The notes: generated by a model not told the origin, from the sequence alone. A stretch of DNA of 64,000 nt from Impatiens glandulifera (GCF_907164915.1 NC_061868.1:48421689-48485688); one strand, 5' to 3'. Positions 32,125 through 44,591 are shown, numbered from the stretch's first letter. Numbers and translations are program-made.

Positions 32125-32294
32125 AATGGATATTGGGTACAACAGATACATATCTGATTCTTATATGCACTCTTTTCATCGACGATGGGAAAACAAAGAT
32201 TGGTTTTTCTGGTCGGATAGGGAATAAGATTCCAGCTCCGAGACTTTTGAAATTTATTCCCCTTGATGCACATATGGTCGTGTAGACACCCAAT

Positions 32295-33325
32295 TTTTAC
32301 ACATTTGACATCTAATAAAAAAAATTCGGTCTAATACAATACTCATCTTTATTGGACCGAAAAATCGAGTTGGAACTCAATTTTAATTTATTTATAAACT
32401 AATTCTAATTTCAAATATATTTTTATTAAAATAATTATTATTAATATTTTATTTTATACAAACAATATTTATAATAATACATTAATTTTAATTAATATAT
32501 AAATAAAATTTATTTATATAAGTTAAAGTATAAAGAATTATATATAAAATAATGTAAATTATATAATAGTATTATTTATTTTAAAACAGTATTTATATAA
32601 TAATTATATATTATTTTTTTTATTAATTTCAATATAATTAATAATACAAATTATTTAAAATATTAAAATAATAATTCATATTAATATTAATATAAGGGTA
32701 AAATATTTTTTTTATATTTTTTAATTTTAAACTATTTAAAAATATAAATTAATATTAATAAATAAGTTAAAACATTTATATTGATTTGGTTCAATATTTA
32801 AATAAATAATTTGATATATTATTTATTCTTTCAAAACGATTATATGCATTAATAATCGTATTATTTTATTATTATTATTTGGTTTCTTCATTTTATTATT
32901 TTTATTTCTGTATTATAATATATTAATCATTTATAATTAATTTTTTATTATTAAATTTTTTTAAAAATTAATATTTTAAGAGCTCAAAATTTAATTTACA
33001 GCTCCAAATTTTTAGGCCGTGCAGTGCAAGTTTATGTATACTTATTATGTGGAAGTTTATGTATACTTATTATGAGTAGTTGGATGTTAAATAATATTTT
33101 TAAATTATTAATATATATATTTTTTTTATAAAAAAAGTTAATATATATTTAAAATGATAAAAATGGTTTGAAAAATCAACAAAAATATACACGAAAAAAA
33201 AATAATAAAAAATAAAAAATGTTACTCAATTCATAATTTAATAATTTATATAATAATAAAATAATTTATTTTTTAAAAAATAAAAGATATTTGAACGAAT
33301 AATTAACTTATTAAATTGATAATTG
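32295..33325. other. AT-rich DNA, no gene seen
   Basis: A two-copy 24-bp direct repeat (AGTTTATGTATACTTATTAT core) lies near 33028-33075. Otherwise A/T-rich and featureless. Confidence 0.5.
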
Positions 33326-33331
33326 TTACAA

Positions 33332-34121
33332 AGTCCTGCTCCGGCCGTCACTTTTTACTCGTCTAGAGGACCCGGTTTACAGAGCCCTGGTATTCTCAAA
33401 CCAGACATCATTGGACATGGTATCAATATCTTAGTCGTTTGGCCCAACTCTATCGAACCAAATTTAGACTTCAATCCAGACTCCGGAACATCCATGTCGT
33501 GTCCCCATCTGAGCGGTGTGGTTGCCCTGCTCAAGAGTGCTAACCCGACATGGTCCTTTGCTACCCTGAAATCCGCCATCATGACAACCGCTCATCATCT
33601 AAACTATAGGAAGAAACCAATAGTTGGCGGAACAACTCCAGCCGCCACCATGTTCGCAATAGGTGCCGGCCATGTCAACCCGTGGAAGACAACCGACCCT
33701 GGTCTCATTTATGATCTCGCCGCCGCGGATGATTACATTCCTTACCTATGTGGATATTAGGTTATAAGGATGAACAAGCTGAGAAGATTATTGAAAAATC
33801 AGTGAAGTGTTCTAAAGTTAAAAAAGATTCTTGCAAATGAACTCAATTATCCTTAGTTTTTGTGGATCTTTCGGTGGTGTCAGAGGAGGTTGTATTTACA
33901 AGGACAGTAACAAACATTGGACAAGCCAATTCGACATACTCTGTCACGGTTATGATGAATCCTGTTGTTGTTAATGTCAGGGTTGATCCGATGATTCTGT
34001 CATTTTCTAAGATGAATCAAAAGATGACATTTGGCGTGTCTTTTCAGCGGTACAGCCTCTCACTGTCTTCTCTTACGGCAGTGATTATGTGAGAATCCCT
34101 ACTACTGTTAAATACTATTAA
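33332..34121 (+). pseudogene. Subtilisin-like protease relic (C-terminal part)
   Basis: The translation starts [21 protein letters not shown] and contains the catalytic-serine motif [17 protein letters not shown]. It then has AIMTTA and [15 protein letters not shown], all typical of plant subtilases (S8A). After a frame break near 33760 it continues as KDEQAEKIIEKSVKCS, then in another frame as the fibronectin-III-like end (FTRTVTNIGQANSTYSV). A further shift precedes YGSDYVRIPTTVKYY. The catalytic Asp and His regions, signal peptide and propeptide are absent. It is a truncated, frameshifted relic. Confidence 0.88.
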
Positions 34122-34985
34122 ATGATTAAACATGAATTATGGTTAACTAATGTTTGGTGTTTTATTTTGTTTTGTTTTGGTTAAAAATAATATTAATGTT
34201 ATTGACGATGATGATGATCAACTTGAAACTTTTTCCTCCGGTCAAAGTTATATGGCATGCCACTGTTAGTGAAAATTCCTTAACCAACATTAGACCCACA
34301 AAGTTCTTGTGGGTGGGGGGACATTTTCATCACCCACATTTTATTTACTAAATTCCTCTTTTAAATCCAAATAAACTAAATTTGAAGATTTACTCATTCT
34401 ATTTGATATTAATTTATATCAGATAATATCGTGAACCTAACTTAATTATACATTTCATGATATTTTATTGTATGAATCTTATTTCAAGTGTTTCTACTTT
34501 CTACACTATTTTAACAACACTCACTCATTAAAATTAGAAATGTAAATTTGACATGAATCATGATTCTGCCTCATCTCCATGCCAATTGACATTTCATCAA
34601 GCACGCCTTACTTACTTTTTTCTTTCTCTTTTGACTTGGAACACATCATTACTCTCTCAAACTTATAATTAACTCTAATTCCGCCCACCTTGAACAACTG
34701 ATTTTCTAATTTATTTAAACATTTTATGGTGTTTAATTAGCAGTTAAAGATTTAACTAAACGCTCCAATGTTTTAAATTGATTATCTCGTTTTTGTTCAT
34801 CATAGACACTGTCAAAACCTTCACTTCAATCCAACTTACAATTGAGAATTGAAAGTGAGATCGATTGTTTTTTGGTACAATTTTATTGCCCTAATGATAT
34901 ACATTGTGTGTATGCCAACTCATTAACACAAGCAAAAAACAGCTTTAGTGATGAAAAAATCTTACCCTAATCTTTCCTTAATCTC
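34122..34985. other. Intergenic DNA upstream of DUF1191 gene
   Basis: No gene is seen. The last part is the presumed promoter of the gene at 35049. Confidence 0.5.
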
Positions 34986-34987
34986 TC

Positions 34988-34998
34988 CTTTTATATAA
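34988..34998 (+). promoter_or_regulatory. TATA box of DUF1191 gene
   Basis: CTTTTATATAAG lies about 50-60 bp upstream of the ATG at 35049. Position and sequence fit a TATA element with a short leader. Confidence 0.55.
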
Positions 34999-35048
34999 GA
35001 AAAGCACATCTCATATTTCAATTTCCCTTTCCATCAATCTTCACTCAC

Positions 35049-35987
35049 ATGGGTTATCCCATGCTTCTACTCTTTCTCGCTCTAGCTTCTTCTTCTTCTT
35101 CCTCAATTGAAGCTGCTGATGATGATCAGATCAAATCCGCCCGACTCCTCGATCTCTTCATCCGTGACTACACTTTCAAATCAAACCCAACAATATTCAA
35201 AACAGGAAAGCTCCATTCCGTCTCCTTACCAGCCAATCTCTCCGGCATTGGAGTCAACACAGCTAGATTCCGCTGCGGCAGCCTCCGCCGCTACGGTGCC
35301 AGACTTGAGGAATTCAATCTGGGTCCAGGCGTAATCATATACCCATGTATAGAAAGAATTGTTTTAGTCAGACAAAACCTTGGAGAAAACTGGTCGTCAA
35401 TTTACTACGACAATTACGAACTTTTGGGATACAAATTAGTCTCCCCTGTTTTGGGATTATTGGCTTATAATGCAGGTGAAGACGCAATGCATAATAACAA
35501 CCCTTTTGAAGTCGAAATTCAAGCCAAGAAAACCCCAATCGCCGTCGATTTCACAAACGTTTGTAACTACAACGACACGAATGGTCGTCGGATACCATTG
35601 TGCGCGACTTTTCAGAAAGACGGTAAAGTGAAACTAACGGAGCAAGTGAAAGCTAACGTGTGTTTGGCGGAGGGGCCGGGGCATTTTGGGTTGGTGGTGG
35701 AATCGCCATTGATTCCGGCGAAGATTAGGAAGGAGAAAGGGTGGAAGGTGGCGGTGGGGAGTTCGATTGGGGCGGCGTTGGGTGCTTTCCTTTTGGGTTT
35801 GTTGTTGGTTGCTCTGTTTGTTAAGGAGAAGAAGAAGAAGGCGAGAATGGATGAAATGGAGAGAAGGGCGTACGAGGAAGAAGCTCTGCAAGTGACGATG
35901 GTGGGTCATGTCAGAGCTCCGACGGCGTCCAGTTGCCGGACGGCGCCGATTATTGAACGCCAGTATAGGCCTCCCCGGCGATATTGA
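35049..35987 (+). CDS. DUF1191 single-pass membrane protein
   Basis: Intronless gene for 312 residues that matches the plant-specific DUF1191 family, whose function is unknown. Residues 1-23 form a signal peptide (LLLFLALASSSSSSIEA). The extracellular part contains family landmarks: LLDLFIRDYTFK, FKTGKLHSVSLPANLSGI, ARFRCGSLRRYGA, YPCIERIVLVRQNLG, LLAYNA and a cluster of cysteines. A transmembrane helix lies at about 234-258 (SIGAALGAFLLGLLLVALFV), followed by a basic stop-transfer KEKKKKAR and a cytosolic tail with RMDEMERRAYEEEALQ. The start follows a short leader after the TATA box. It is the only intact gene between about 23 and 41 kb. Confidence 0.92.
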   Translation: MGYPMLLLFLALASSSSSSIEAADDDQIKSARLLDLFIRDYTFKSNPTIFKTGKLHSVSLPANLSGIGVNTARFRCGSLRRYGARLEEFNLGPGVIIYPCIERIVLVRQNLGENWSSIYYDNYELLGYKLVSPVLGLLAYNAGEDAMHNNNPFEVEIQAKKTPIAVDFTNVCNYNDTNGRRIPLCATFQKDGKVKLTEQVKANVCLAEGPGHFGLVVESPLIPAKIRKEKGWKVAVGSSIGAALGAFLLGLLLVALFVKEKKKKARMDEMERRAYEEEALQVTMVGHVRAPTASSCRTAPIIERQYRPPRRY

Positions 35988-35989
35988 GA

Positions 35990-37020
35990 CTTTGTTTGTT
36001 TCATTAATTATAGTATTTAAATTTGTGTATCATTATATTAGTGTCTTAATATTCTTTTTAATTATAGAATTGAGAAATTAAAAAAAAATATATATTGGAA
36101 CATTGAGAATCTCCTCTATTAGTCTTCTAATCTTTTTATTTAGTTACATTTATTTCTCGTTTATGATTATTAAAAAAAAGTTAATTTACATTGGAACCAA
36201 AAAAAAAGGGTACAAATTAAGTTTAAGATCTATCACTTTATAATAAAGTGATAATCATTTGAATAGATTGAAATGAATTATTAATATAATAAAAATAAAA
36301 TATAGATAGACTTAAGCTATATAAATGGAATGATTGTTAAGGTTTGCTTTGAGGACACTTGATGGCAGGCATGCATTCTCTTTCAAAGTTGGTTTCTTTC
36401 ATTCTATTTAAAATTAATTAATATTAATAATTAAAACAGTTTTTTCTTTTTAAAAAAAGAAGAAAAAAAACTAATTATAATTATCAACATCTTTACCTAA
36501 GACAAAAAAATATTTTGATTTGAAAACTCCAAAAATAATTTTACCTATACCCATATTAGAAAAGTATTTTTTTAGTTGTTTTAGAGTTTGATTATTTTGA
36601 TGGTCTGATTTAATTGAATAAATAAATAAAATATATTTCAAACTTTTACTTGTTTATTGAAATAAATTATAGTTAATGAGATAATACAAGTTATTTAAAG
36701 TGGATTATATCTAATTAATTAAAAATGAAGAAATGAAAAAAAAAAAAAAAGTAGAAATTATTCAACTAAATAGATTATTACTTTATTTTATTTAGATTGA
36801 AAGGGCAAATAAAGCTACAAATCCAACAACTTCCTTTACTTCACTTATATTGGTGATAGTTCATTATCAGAGCTCAGATCATTTAATTATATATATATAT
36901 ATATATAATATTAACTAATACAATTATTAAATTATTTTCAATTTTACCATAATCTTTTTTTTTTTTTTTGGTAACTATACTTACTAAAAAGATAATTAAT
37001 TAATAGAATATGGGTAATGA
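35990..37020. other. AT-rich intergenic DNA
   Basis: Short TA run near 36888-36907 and A/T runs. I see no gene. Confidence 0.5.
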
Positions 37021-37024
37021 TTGC

Positions 37025-37345
37025 AAGATGTTCAGGCCGGAGAGGTGATTGAAAGATGGGAAGTTTGTGAGTAGTAACAGCTAGGTCTGTAAGTAAACCG
37101 GTCGAAACCGGGCGAACAAACCGACCGAACCAAAGTTAACCGAATCCTAGATTTAATACCAGGTTTTCAATGCGGGGCCGAGGCTTTGCGTGGGGAAGAT
37201 GTTTGCCTTCTTGCATATGAAAATTGTGGCGGCCGCGATTTTGTCAAGGTATCGAGTGAAGGTGGTTAAAAGGGCATGTTGTGGTTCGCATTTCAGAACC
37301 ACTCTTTACATGAAACATTGTTTGATGTTGGAGCCTATGCCATAT
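37025..37345 (+). pseudogene. Cytochrome P450 relic (CYP86-clan-like C-terminus)
   Basis: FRPER (near 37030) is the P450 PERF-type region, broken at the following Trp. A foreign segment of about 80 bp then separates it from FNAGPRLCVGKMFAFLHMKI, the heme-binding loop with its cysteine ligand. VAAAILSRYRVKVV and TTLYMK follow. The motif order and wording fit the CYP86/94/96 group of fatty-acid hydroxylases. Everything upstream (I-helix, ExxR) is absent. It is a gene relic interrupted by a small insertion rich in AACCGG/CCGAACC motifs. Confidence 0.8.
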
Positions 37346-37389
37346 GGAATTTTGGGCTGCGCAGATGTGGTTTTTTTTTCTTTCTAAAA

Positions 37390-38084
37390 TCTAGTTAAAA
37401 TAATTATAAAAGATATTGCTTTGGTTAAGATTTGAAATTATAACAAAATAAAAATTCTCAGTTAATTGCACTATAATAAGTTTAGACATTATAGTTTAAG
37501 TTAAAAATACCATTATAGTTCATACATTACAGTTTAGTTTAAAAATAATACATGTTAACGTCTTCTTCGCGGTCGTCTTCTTCACAATGATTTTCTTTTC
37601 GATGGTCTTCTTAATTTGTGCTCGTCGTATTCGTAGTAGTCGTCTTCTTTGATTTTAGTTCCTCATTGAAAGAGAAATCTAAAGCTCATACTATTGAGTT
37701 TTGTCGATAAGAGAAGATATGATTTGATCATAGTCTGGCAATGATTTAATCTAATCTGACAATAATTTAATCAAAACACTGACAATAATTTAATCAAAAC
37801 AGAAGAAAAACATGATATATTTTTTTTCCACGATAGCTGCCAGGTAGGAAGTCTTTGAGTTGCTGTCTCAGCATCTTATCATTCCTCCTTGAAAATCTAA
37901 ATAGGCATATATGTCTTTTCAATATCTCTAACCTAAAGAGTTTGAGATTGATAAACACATTAATAGAAAAATAATTTGTAGTTTTGTAGTAAATAGTTAA
38001 ACTGTTACATTTATAATTTATTGTCTTGTAATCTACAATGTGTATTATAAGATTAAAATATTTATAGAAGTGAGAAAATTGAAA

Positions 38085-38142
<58 letters not shown>

Positions 38143-39624
38143 CTTTGACCATCTCCTTTATTTGTCTTCCTCTAATTATTGTTTATACTAATAAAGAACA
38201 TATTCATTGGATATTTAACAGCCACTTTATGAAATGGATTGTGAAGCGGTCCTAAAAGTTCATATATTTAGGCAATTATAAGTTGATTTATAGAGAAATT
38301 CTCATTTATGATTAGTTAGAAAGAAAAATGTTAAATTAAATGTTAGAAATTAAGAAAATTTGAAGGAACAAAAACAAATAAAAATTATAAAACTTAGAGT
38401 TATAAGATTTATACCAAACTATTTTATAGTAAATAATAATGATTTCATTTCAAGATCTTATCAAAAAATAATAAAAAGATAATCATTTAATTAACATATT
38501 GAATAATAATTAATATGATAAAAATAAAATATAGAAAGCTATATAAAGAATTATTTGCTTTGAGGATCAAGATATGGATTCTATGTCAAAGTTGGATTCC
38601 TTTCATTTTATTTATTAAAAAAAATACTTTTTTTTATTAAAAATAACTAATAATATAGTATTTAAAATTTTTTTAAAAAAAACACCGAGGCAATAAAAGT
38701 TAAGCTACATGTTAATAAAAGCTGTGCAAATTAAAATGTATAATCTAATAATCTATCAACTAGACATTTGCAAGCAATTTCAAATATAGTGATTATTGAA
38801 TAAAAAAAATATTGGTTTGTAAAGTCCATAAAATACTTTTTTTCATAAGTAGTCATATTAATTAGAAAAGTACGATTTGACTGCTTTCTCATGCTATTAA
38901 TCAAAGTAATTTTGTTCAATTGATTGAGTTATTGAAAATTATGTTATTTCAAATTATTTTGGTTTTAATAATATTTTTAATTGATAATTTAATAATAAAA
39001 TTAATGAAATAAATTAAAATTTAATGATGGTTTATTTAACATTAATATCTTAAATAATCCCATCCAAACAAAATATTTTGTTTGCTATGACAATAAATGA
39101 AGAAAGTTCTACAAAAAACAATAACAAAGTTTTTGTCCAAAAATATATATTTTATTCACTTATCACTTAAAACTTGTTTTTAATCCAATTTAATCATATT
39201 TTTTAAAACTAAATACACTGAATTCATACTTCTTTTTTCTTTTCTTTTTTAATAATTTTTAAAACTGATAATAATTATATTGACAATAATTATAATATTT
39301 TATTTATGTAATTAAAAATAATAAATAAGTTTTACTTAGAGAACAATAAAAAAAAATTAAATCGGATTAATTACTTAGGTATATATTAAAACTTTTAAAT
39401 ATATATCTATTAAATCTTAACTAATTATATTACTAAATCATAAATAATTTTATATAGTTTAATTAAGAAAAAATATTATATATTAATTTTAAATATTGTG
39501 ATTTATATTTTTTATTATAAAATTTCCACATACAACTTAACTGATTTAAATGTTATATATATTAACTTCAGATATAAAAATACAGAATACAGAAATAAGA
39601 GTTTATATGTAATTGAAATAATTA

Positions 39625-39655
<31 letters not shown>

Positions 39656-40034
39656 TATAAAATTGTTATTAAAAAAATGAAGAAAAAACACGTGAACATA
39701 TATACGTATGATAGGATAAAATTATAAGATATTATATTCCTAATAATGATGATAAATATTAAGAATATATAATAATTATGAGTGAGCATATTTTATTTAA
39801 TATAACATATCTTGATTAATAAAAAAGTCATAAAAGTCAACTTAAAAATTTGGCTTGTCTCATAGACTATATATATATTATACTTTTATTAAAAGAATCA
39901 AAAAATATTAAAAAATAAGAAAAAAGGATAATATTTATTAAAAATATTTTTTTATCACAGAGTTGAATTATTTCTACTCATTATTTGAAAATTCAACTAA
40001 TTAATATTCAATATTAATTTGTTGGTTGTTATAG

Positions 40035-40125
<91 letters not shown>

Positions 40126-41330
40126 AATAAAAACAGATTATATAGAGGTATAAGATTTGATGTAATAATTTTTTCCTTGCCAAATATACTAAAACAAAGT
40201 TGGGATCTTATATTATTTTTTCATAATAAAATTATTTTATTTATTTTTAAATGATTCGGTGAAAAAATCGAACACATGAATTTCTTAGAACTATTTTTTT
40301 ATTTTAAATTTTGAATTTTTATTATAAAGGTATAGTTTTTGACAAAATTGTAGAGATATTCATGTTTTTAGTTGTCAAAAAGATATTTTTTTATTGATAA
40401 ATAGTTTTGAATCTTAAGATAATCAAGAAGCCCTTATTTGTTATTAATAATGTGAAAACATACTTAGATCAAATTTAATGAAAAACGTTTGTTTTTAACT
40501 TGTGGAAATAATATTACACTTATAACCGAAATACTCTTAAATGTGATAACGTATAGATAAAGTTAAATATTACGTAACTACCAAAGAAGAATCATTATAA
40601 ATTAGATTATCTAAATTCTTTATGTTATTTATATTCTAATTTGTTGACAATGAAAAGTGAATCTAAATATTATTTTTGTTTTGTTAATTTAATTCGAAAT
40701 AAATTAATTAATTATCTTCATTGAAGTAGCCAAATAAATTCATTTCAGTTTAAAATAAGAAACATCTTTATTAAGTATTTACAAGTTTTATTATTTTAGA
40801 TTTGTATTTATGTTAATTTTACTTATTTAAAATACTTAAACATGGATTTGATCTTTCTTTTATCACCACACTTGATATTTTTTTAAGTAACTATATATAT
40901 AGAAAGAAAAAAAAAACTAATTAAACAATCAATATCATAATAAATTAACCTTAAATTTAAAATGAAGTAATCGTGATTAGTATATAAAATATTTTCTAAG
41001 CAATCTCTAAAATAAAATAAAAAAAAGTAATTAATTAAGAAAGCAATCACAATATATCAATTGACGGTTATACATGTGTGAAACAGACGCGTAATTAGTT
41101 GTTAAATACTATTAATATTGAGTAAATATTTTTTATATTGTATTAATAGTTAATACTAATAATAAATATTATTAATTATATTAAAAAATAATACACATTA
41201 TACTTCGAAGTTTAAGAAATAGTAATAATATATTCCTAAATTATATTGTTTCTCAATTTTAGTCACAAAGTTTCCTAAAGTAAGTTGAAATGATAATCAG
41301 TATAAATATGGAGGTAGATTGTGTTCATTG
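37390..41330. other. AT-rich gene-free DNA
   Basis: About 4 kb without a supportable gene. It contains (TA)n at about 38093-38142, 39631-39654 and 40038-40122. The long open frames in it are either repeat artefacts or A/T-rich chance frames. Confidence 0.6.
40038..40122. repeat. Long (TA)n microsatellite, ~85 bp
   Basis: Pure TA dinucleotides, the longest of several in the window. Confidence 0.95.
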
Positions 41331-41350
41331 CAAAATTGCACCTAATAATA

Positions 41351-41362
41351 TTTCCCGGGAAG
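41351..41362. promoter_or_regulatory. E2F-type palindrome upstream of CCS52A
   Basis: TTTCCCGGGAAG contains TTTCCCGG, which fits the E2F/DP consensus TTTSSCGS, and a palindromic TTCCCGGGAA. It is about 190 bp upstream of the ATG at 41547. In Arabidopsis a CCS52A gene is controlled by E2F-family factors, so the site is functionally plausible. Confidence 0.55.
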
Positions 41363-41546
41363 ATTGCTCTCGTGAATTTTCAGACCTAATCCCCCAAATG
41401 CTGACCCAGATCACCGTTTCCTTTTGACAATTCTTACCCATCTGAATCTGCAAAGATCTTCAGGTTTGATCGGTATTTGTAGTTGAATCTAGTGGTTAGA
41501 TCTTCTGAAAGCTTTCTCCTTTACGGATTTCAATCAGAAATTACTC

Positions 41547-44193
41547 ATGTCTAAGGATCATCCAGAAGAACCCAGTACCCCATCACGACGAATCGACCAA
41601 TTGGTTGGTGCAGGATACAGTCCATCTCCGTCTAGGACTATCTATACAGATCGTTTCATTCCTAGTCGATCCAGCTCAAAGTATGCTCTTTTCGATATCG
41701 TTTCGAATGCCCATTCATCGGGAGATGGACGAGAAGATGCATCTAGCGCATATAAGGCGTTGTTGAGAACTGCATTGTTTGGACCAGATACAGGGATTGT
41801 AGCTCCAGTAACGCCTGATAAAGGGAATGGATTGAATGGGAGGAACTTCACTATGAATCAGCCTAATCGGAATATTTTCAGGTATAAGTATGAGACTCGA
41901 CAGACGATGAGTACTTTATCTCCATTTGGGGCGGATGATCAATTGCCTGGTGTAATTCAGAACCGGGTTAAAGCTCCTAGGAAGGTTTCCAGATCACCTT
42001 TCAAGGTAAATTCTTCATGAGATTACAAAATCTTTCTAGGTTTTCATTAGATTAGATTTATTCATGAATTTCTTGTGGTTTCTGTTAGGTATTAGATGCA
42101 CCTGCTTTGCAAGATGATTTTTACTTAAACCTTGTTGATTGGTCTTCCAATAACATGTTAGCTGTTGGATTGGGAAATTGTGTTTATCTCTGGAATGCCT
42201 GTAGTAGTAAGGTTAGTATGTTTTAATCTCCTAACTTACCTTTAAAGGGTTATGAGATCTTCAAGTAACCTGAGCCTGTTGATGATTCTAAAATGCAGGT
42301 GACCAAATTATGTGACTTGGGTATGGACGACAGTGTCTGTTCTGTTGTTTGGGCTCATAGAGGAACACATCTTGCTGTCGGAACCAATAGCGGGAAACTA
42401 CAGGTTTTGCTTTTGTCTAAAGATTCTAACTTCATGTTTTTTATACAAGGCAATTAGTTTACGTGCAAACAAGGTATAGTTTTTTTTTGTCGTTATCGGG
42501 TTTTAACCCAATAGTCTTGCTCGATACGACGTCGTGGCACTAATTGGACCTTAATGAACAAGTTACTTTTGTTAGCAGCAAGTCTCAAATAAGAAACTAT
42601 CTAAGATTATTACTATTTGAGATTTTGGAAACAGAAAAGATTTCCTTGAGGGAAATCTGATCATTAATAGCAAATAAACTGATTTTCTTATAACCGCGAT
42701 GAAGTCATCTCTCCCCCAGTGCCTTAGAGACTAGAGTCAAGGCCATAAGTGGAAGCCGAAAGATAGTAGGAGGAAGGAAATTCATGGCTTCAATAATATA
42801 ATTCACTTCATTCAGTCATTCAGTTATATCAATGCTTGATAAAGTCCTTGAAACTCACTTTTTGTTTTTATGATACCGCGAGATTGTTGTGTAACCATTT
42901 TCATGGCAAACTATTTCATGACTTGAACATTGATTTTTTTCTTCTTCTGAAGAAATTTGGCCTATTTTTATTCTTATGATTGAACATCATTATTGCAGAT
43001 TTGGGATGCTTCCCGTTGTAAGAGGGTGAGAACTATGGATGGTCACAGATTACGTGTTGGGGCCTTAGCTTGGAGTTCCTCTATATTGTCTTCAGGCAGC
43101 AGGGACAAGAGTATTCTTCAACGAGATATAAGAGCTCACGATCACTTTTCTAGCAAGTTAACTGGACACAAGTCTGAGGTCAGGATTACATATTTCTTCG
43201 ATACCCTTCATTCATTTGAAATCCCCTTTGACTTAAATATCTGCTTTATTCTATTTCACTTTGATTAGGTTTGTGGTCTAAAGTGGTCTTATGATAACCG
43301 TGAGTTGGCTTCAGGAGGAAATGATAATCGGGTATGTACTACTGTGATTATATAAATTCCTTTTATCAAATAGGTGTTTACTAAAAATCTATGGTTATGC
43401 TACAGCTGTTTGTTTGGAATCAACATTCAAATCAACCTGTGTTGAAATACTGCGAGCATACTGCTGCAGTGAAAGCAATTGCATGGTCTCCTCATCTATA
43501 CGGCCTTCTAGCTTCGGGTGGAGGTACTGCTGACAGATGTATCCGCTTTTGGAACACAACTACCAACACTCATCTTAGCTGTATGGACACCGGCAGCCAG
43601 GTAAATTTCCTCGTATACTTGATTTGTGATGAATCCTTGTTGATTTTCTTTAATAGTTTTGTTTGATTACTTGTTTTTATAGGTCTGCAATCTGGTGTGG
43701 TCGAAGAATGTGAATGAGCTTGTCAGTACTCATGGATACTCCCAAAACCAAATCATTGTTTGGCGATATCCCACCATGACAAAGGTACTTTTTTTATTTT
43801 GTTTTATTTTGTTTTGTATTCGAGTTGAATATAACTTTGAATATTGGATTGCTGGTTTCAGTTGGCAACTCTCACTGGTCATACTTTTAGAGTACTTTAC
43901 CTTGCTATCTCGCCCGATGGACAGGTAAATCAATATATACAATTTTTCTTCTTTTTTCATTTCTGATCACTCAGAAATCTGTTTATTGGCAGACAATAGT
44001 CACTGGAGCAGGAGATGAAACACTCAGGTTTTGGAATGTTTTCCCTTCCCCTAAATCTCAGGTGAGATTTTTAAGTTTTATAACAGAAATTTCAATTGGT
44101 GTAGTAATTAAAATCGTATAACTGGGAATTTCATTGCAGAATACTGACAGAGAAATTGGGTCGTCGTCTCTAGGAAGATCATTAATAAGATGA
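41547..44193 (+). CDS. FZR: Fizzy-related/CCS52A (Cdh1-type) APC/C activator
   Basis: WD40 activator of the anaphase-promoting complex, 470 residues in ten exons: 41547-42005, 42089-42211, 42299-42403, 42999-43178, 43269-43331, 43406-43600, 43683-43784, 43862-43924, 43993-44061 and 44140-44193. It recruits mitotic cyclins for ubiquitination, and in plants it drives exit to endoreduplication. Visible signatures are the C-box DRFIPSR (35-41), the segment [12 protein letters not shown], and the Cdh1-type linker [20 protein letters not shown]. Seven WD-type blades follow ([87 protein letters not shown]). The C-terminal IR tail (LGRSLIR) docks to the APC/C. The CCS52A rather than CCS52B assignment is by overall wording and should be checked. 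Confidence 0.95.
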
Positions 44194-44591
44194 ATATGAA
44201 GACCAATAGAAATGATATTAATAAGGAAGAAGGAGAAGGTTGCTTGCAATTTTTATCTTTTTTCTGTAATTATATTGTAAGACAGTTTTATGCCCATGAA
44301 ATTATTATGTAATATAATAATTACAGAATTCTTCTTTTCTGGAACCTCCTCTCTATTTTCAGACAAAAACTTCAAAGTGAAAGAAGTCTATATGAATACC
44401 ATTTATTTACATATTTATCTCTTTTCAACATCCAGCATCTGCATATATATCTATATATATATTATGTATTGTTTTATAAGAAGGTATAGAACATATATAG
44501 GAGAAGATGTTTGAGCTCAAATGTTCAATGAAGTCCATAAGATGTAGATCATTGTCATGGCTCTTGTCTCTTTCATAAGATGTGATCATGA

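Larger units (their letters stand above)
29025..32132 (-). mobile_element. 3.1-kb MULE with TIRs and 8-bp target duplication
   Basis: The element spans 29033-32124. The target duplication AATGGATA lies at 29025-29032 and 32125-32132. The terminal inverted repeats are about 115-130 bp and begin GGGAAATTTGATGGAATAAC; the right one has a small extra segment. The minus strand carries the N-terminal half of a MULE transposase. The plus strand carries a C-rich leader-like block (29160-29345) and a small open frame. Near each end, and at the transposase truncation point, there is a 21-bp satellite. The catalytic half of the transposase is absent, so it would need a transposase supplied elsewhere. 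Confidence 0.9.
28935..32293 (+). pseudogene. Unidentified coding-like segment interrupted by a MULE
   Basis: An open frame runs from about 28935 ([18 protein letters not shown]...YGKWI) to the MULE at 29033. It continues in the same frame after the element from 32133 ([15 protein letters not shown]... to HMVV and a stop at about 32293) once the element and one copy of the 8-bp duplication are removed. A TTTCAG acceptor-like site precedes it near 28930. I do not recognise the protein. The base composition differs from the A/T-rich surroundings, so it may be an exon of a gene or of another mobile element. Confidence 0.4.
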
